64,000 nucleotides of DNA from assembly GCF_036346105.1 (NCBI RefSeq), contig NZ_CP107811.1, forward strand, positions 4,607,501 through 4,671,500. Direction: 5' to 3'. Made by a program: the position numbers and the translations under genes. The notes below the pieces were generated by a model, which did no database searches, was not told the DNA's origin, and saw nothing but the letters and a program-made list of their open reading frames with translations. Shown one piece after another: positions 63,108-64,000 of the stretch. The stretch comes from Streptomyces sp. NBC_00539 (GTDB taxonomy: Bacteria > Actinomycetota > Actinomycetes > Streptomycetales > Streptomycetaceae). The first letter of the stretch is position 1; the number at the start of each line of letters is the position of its first letter.

Positions 63108-63674
63108 GTGCCGGACGACGTGGGGGGCAAGCCGTTCCCGGACGACGGTGAGCCCGACGACGACCGCGGAGGCGCGGATCAGGACTTCGCCTCCGTGGTG
63201 TTCGACGAGGCCTTCGTCCGGAACGCCGAGATTCACGAACCGAGCGCGGCCGAGCGCCAGCGCGCCGCCGACCGGGCCCGCGCCGAGGCCGCCGAGGCCG
63301 CGCGCGTCGCCGGTGGCCGGACCGGCGAAGACGACTACGAGGGCTACGACGGCTACGGGTACGGCTCTGCCGACGCCTACGACCTCGACGAGCCCGGCTG
63401 GGAGCACGGCGGCTACGGCCACGGGTACCCGGACGGCCCCTACGGCGTCTACGGAGGCCGCCTGCGGCCCTACCGCGGACGCTCCCCGTGGCTCCGTCCG
63501 GTCGCCTGGGTGCTGGCCGTCGTCATGGGACTCGGCATGGTCGCCCTGGCGTTCAGCGCGGTGTACCGGAGCGCCGAAGCCGACTCGGACCCCGCCCCGG
63601 CCCCGGCCAGTACCCCGCTGCGCGAAGTCACCGGCGCGGGTGCGTTTACGTACCCCGTCGGCCGCCAACCCTGA
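63108..63674 (+). CDS. Membrane protein of unknown function with N-terminal SVVFDE motif
   Basis: 188 residues. An acidic start holds DFASVVFDEAFVRNAEIHEP and SAAERQRAADRARAEA. A Gly/Tyr/Asp-rich stretch (GYDGYGYGSADAYDLD) follows. One membrane helix, PVAWVLAVVMGLGMVALAFS, is at about 128-148, and the tail ends in FTYPVGRQP. The N-terminal motif recurs in the next gene. No function known. The mRNA is probably leaderless. Confidence 0.8.
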   Translation: MPDDVGGKPFPDDGEPDDDRGGADQDFASVVFDEAFVRNAEIHEPSAAERQRAADRARAEAAEAARVAGGRTGEDDYEGYDGYGYGSADAYDLDEPGWEHGGYGHGYPDGPYGVYGGRLRPYRGRSPWLRPVAWVLAVVMGLGMVALAFSAVYRSAEADSDPAPAPASTPLREVTGAGAFTYPVGRQP

Positions 63675-63755
63675 AAGTACGACCCCTTGAGCACGACCCC
63701 ACTCGCGTGACCGGAGCAGGGGGCTTCTCTACAGCGGGGACAGCGGGGAGAAGCG

Positions 63756-64000
63756 ATGGCCGTTCCAGGAGATCCACCCAACGGCACCCCCGAAGGCACC
63801 GGCGGGGGCGACGACGACTTCCGGGCGGACGAGTACCGGTCCGTCGTCTTCGACGAGGACTTCGTGCGCGCCGCCCGGCTCCAGGAGTACTCCGCCGAGG
63901 AACGCATGGGCGAGCACGCCCGGGCCGTACGCAGCCGCTCACTCTGGTCGGCCGGCGGGACCGGGCACCGCACCGGCACTCCCGGCAGGGGCGCCCGGCA
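63756..64000 (+). CDS. Partial paralogue of the 63108 protein, runs off right edge
   Basis: ATG 63756, after CGGGGAGAAG. The visible 81 residues begin MAVPGDPPNGTPEGTGGGDD, then DEYRSVVFDEDFVRAARLQE and YSAEERMGEHARAVRSRSLW, which repeat the SVVFDExFVR..SAxER motif of the gene before. The end is outside the window. No function known. Confidence 0.7.
   Translation, partial: MAVPGDPPNGTPEGTGGGDDDFRADEYRSVVFDEDFVRAARLQEYSAEERMGEHARAVRSRSLWSAGGTGHRTGTPGRGAR

Overview
The window is high-GC DNA from a Streptomyces chromosome core. The evidence is codon use with G or C in almost every third position, many GTG starts, two ClpP genes next to tig and clpX, a giant RNase E/G (1,340 residues), a Nur-type operator before a Fe superoxide dismutase, and the order pepN - sodF - rpiB - tig - clpP1 - clpP2 - clpX - valS - folC - ndk - mreBCD/pbp2/rodA - rne - rplU - rpmA - obg - proB - proA. 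From memory this matches the SCO2643 to about SCO2583 segment of S. coelicolor. I see no prophage, insertion sequence, CRISPR array or biosynthetic gene cluster. The window starts inside one gene (minus strand) and ends inside another (plus strand).

Layout. 1-11.2 kb: partial AbiEi-like gene, pepN, a mycothiol-reductase-like thioredoxin-fold protein, sodF with a Nur box, three APC amino-acid permeases on the minus strand interleaved with a frameshifted SDR gene and bioY. The third permease has a long structured leader. 11.2-17.8 kb: rpiB, a Nei-type glycosylase, an Eis-like acetyltransferase, a PP2C phosphatase, a PLP decarboxylase overlapping a small HD alarmone-hydrolase-like gene, and a 64-residue membrane protein. 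17.8-22.9 kb: tRNA-Gly, tRNA-Pro and the proteostasis block tig, clpP1, clpP2, clpX. 22.9-24.6 kb: two paralogous membrane-anchored proteins, one frameshifted. 24.6-32.1 kb: valS, an orphan histidine kinase, an extra MreB paralogue, folC, a DUF4233 gene and ndk. 32.4-38.7 kb: the sidewall/spore-wall cluster mreB, mreC, mreD, PBP2, RodA. 38.8-44.1 kb: CYTH-CHAD protein, B12-binding radical SAM protein, a membrane protein built of 12-residue repeats, and the DUF2344 partner of the radical SAM protein. 44.3-50.8 kb: rne, rplU, rpmA, obg. 50.8-59.4 kb: cell-wall glycopolymer genes (three GT2-type proteins, one of them fused to a TagF-like domain, plus a GT4, galE and gtrA). 59.5-64 kb: proB, a conserved unknown, a repeat-rich gap, proA and two paralogous unknowns.

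How the genes work together. The mre/PBP2/RodA machine and the glycopolymer genes both build the cell or spore wall. Trigger factor and the Clp proteases form one protein-quality-control block. rne, rplU, rpmA and obg serve RNA decay and ribosome assembly. proB and proA give glutamate-5-semialdehyde for proline. Many genes are bounded by strong GC-rich hairpins, several shared by convergent genes, and at least seven genes have a -10 hexamer 6-7 nt before the start codon, which points to leaderless mRNAs.

Two genes (SDR at 6358-7139 and the paralogue at 23906-24549) would be intact with one extra base in a C or G run, so each is either a recent mutation or a sequence error.
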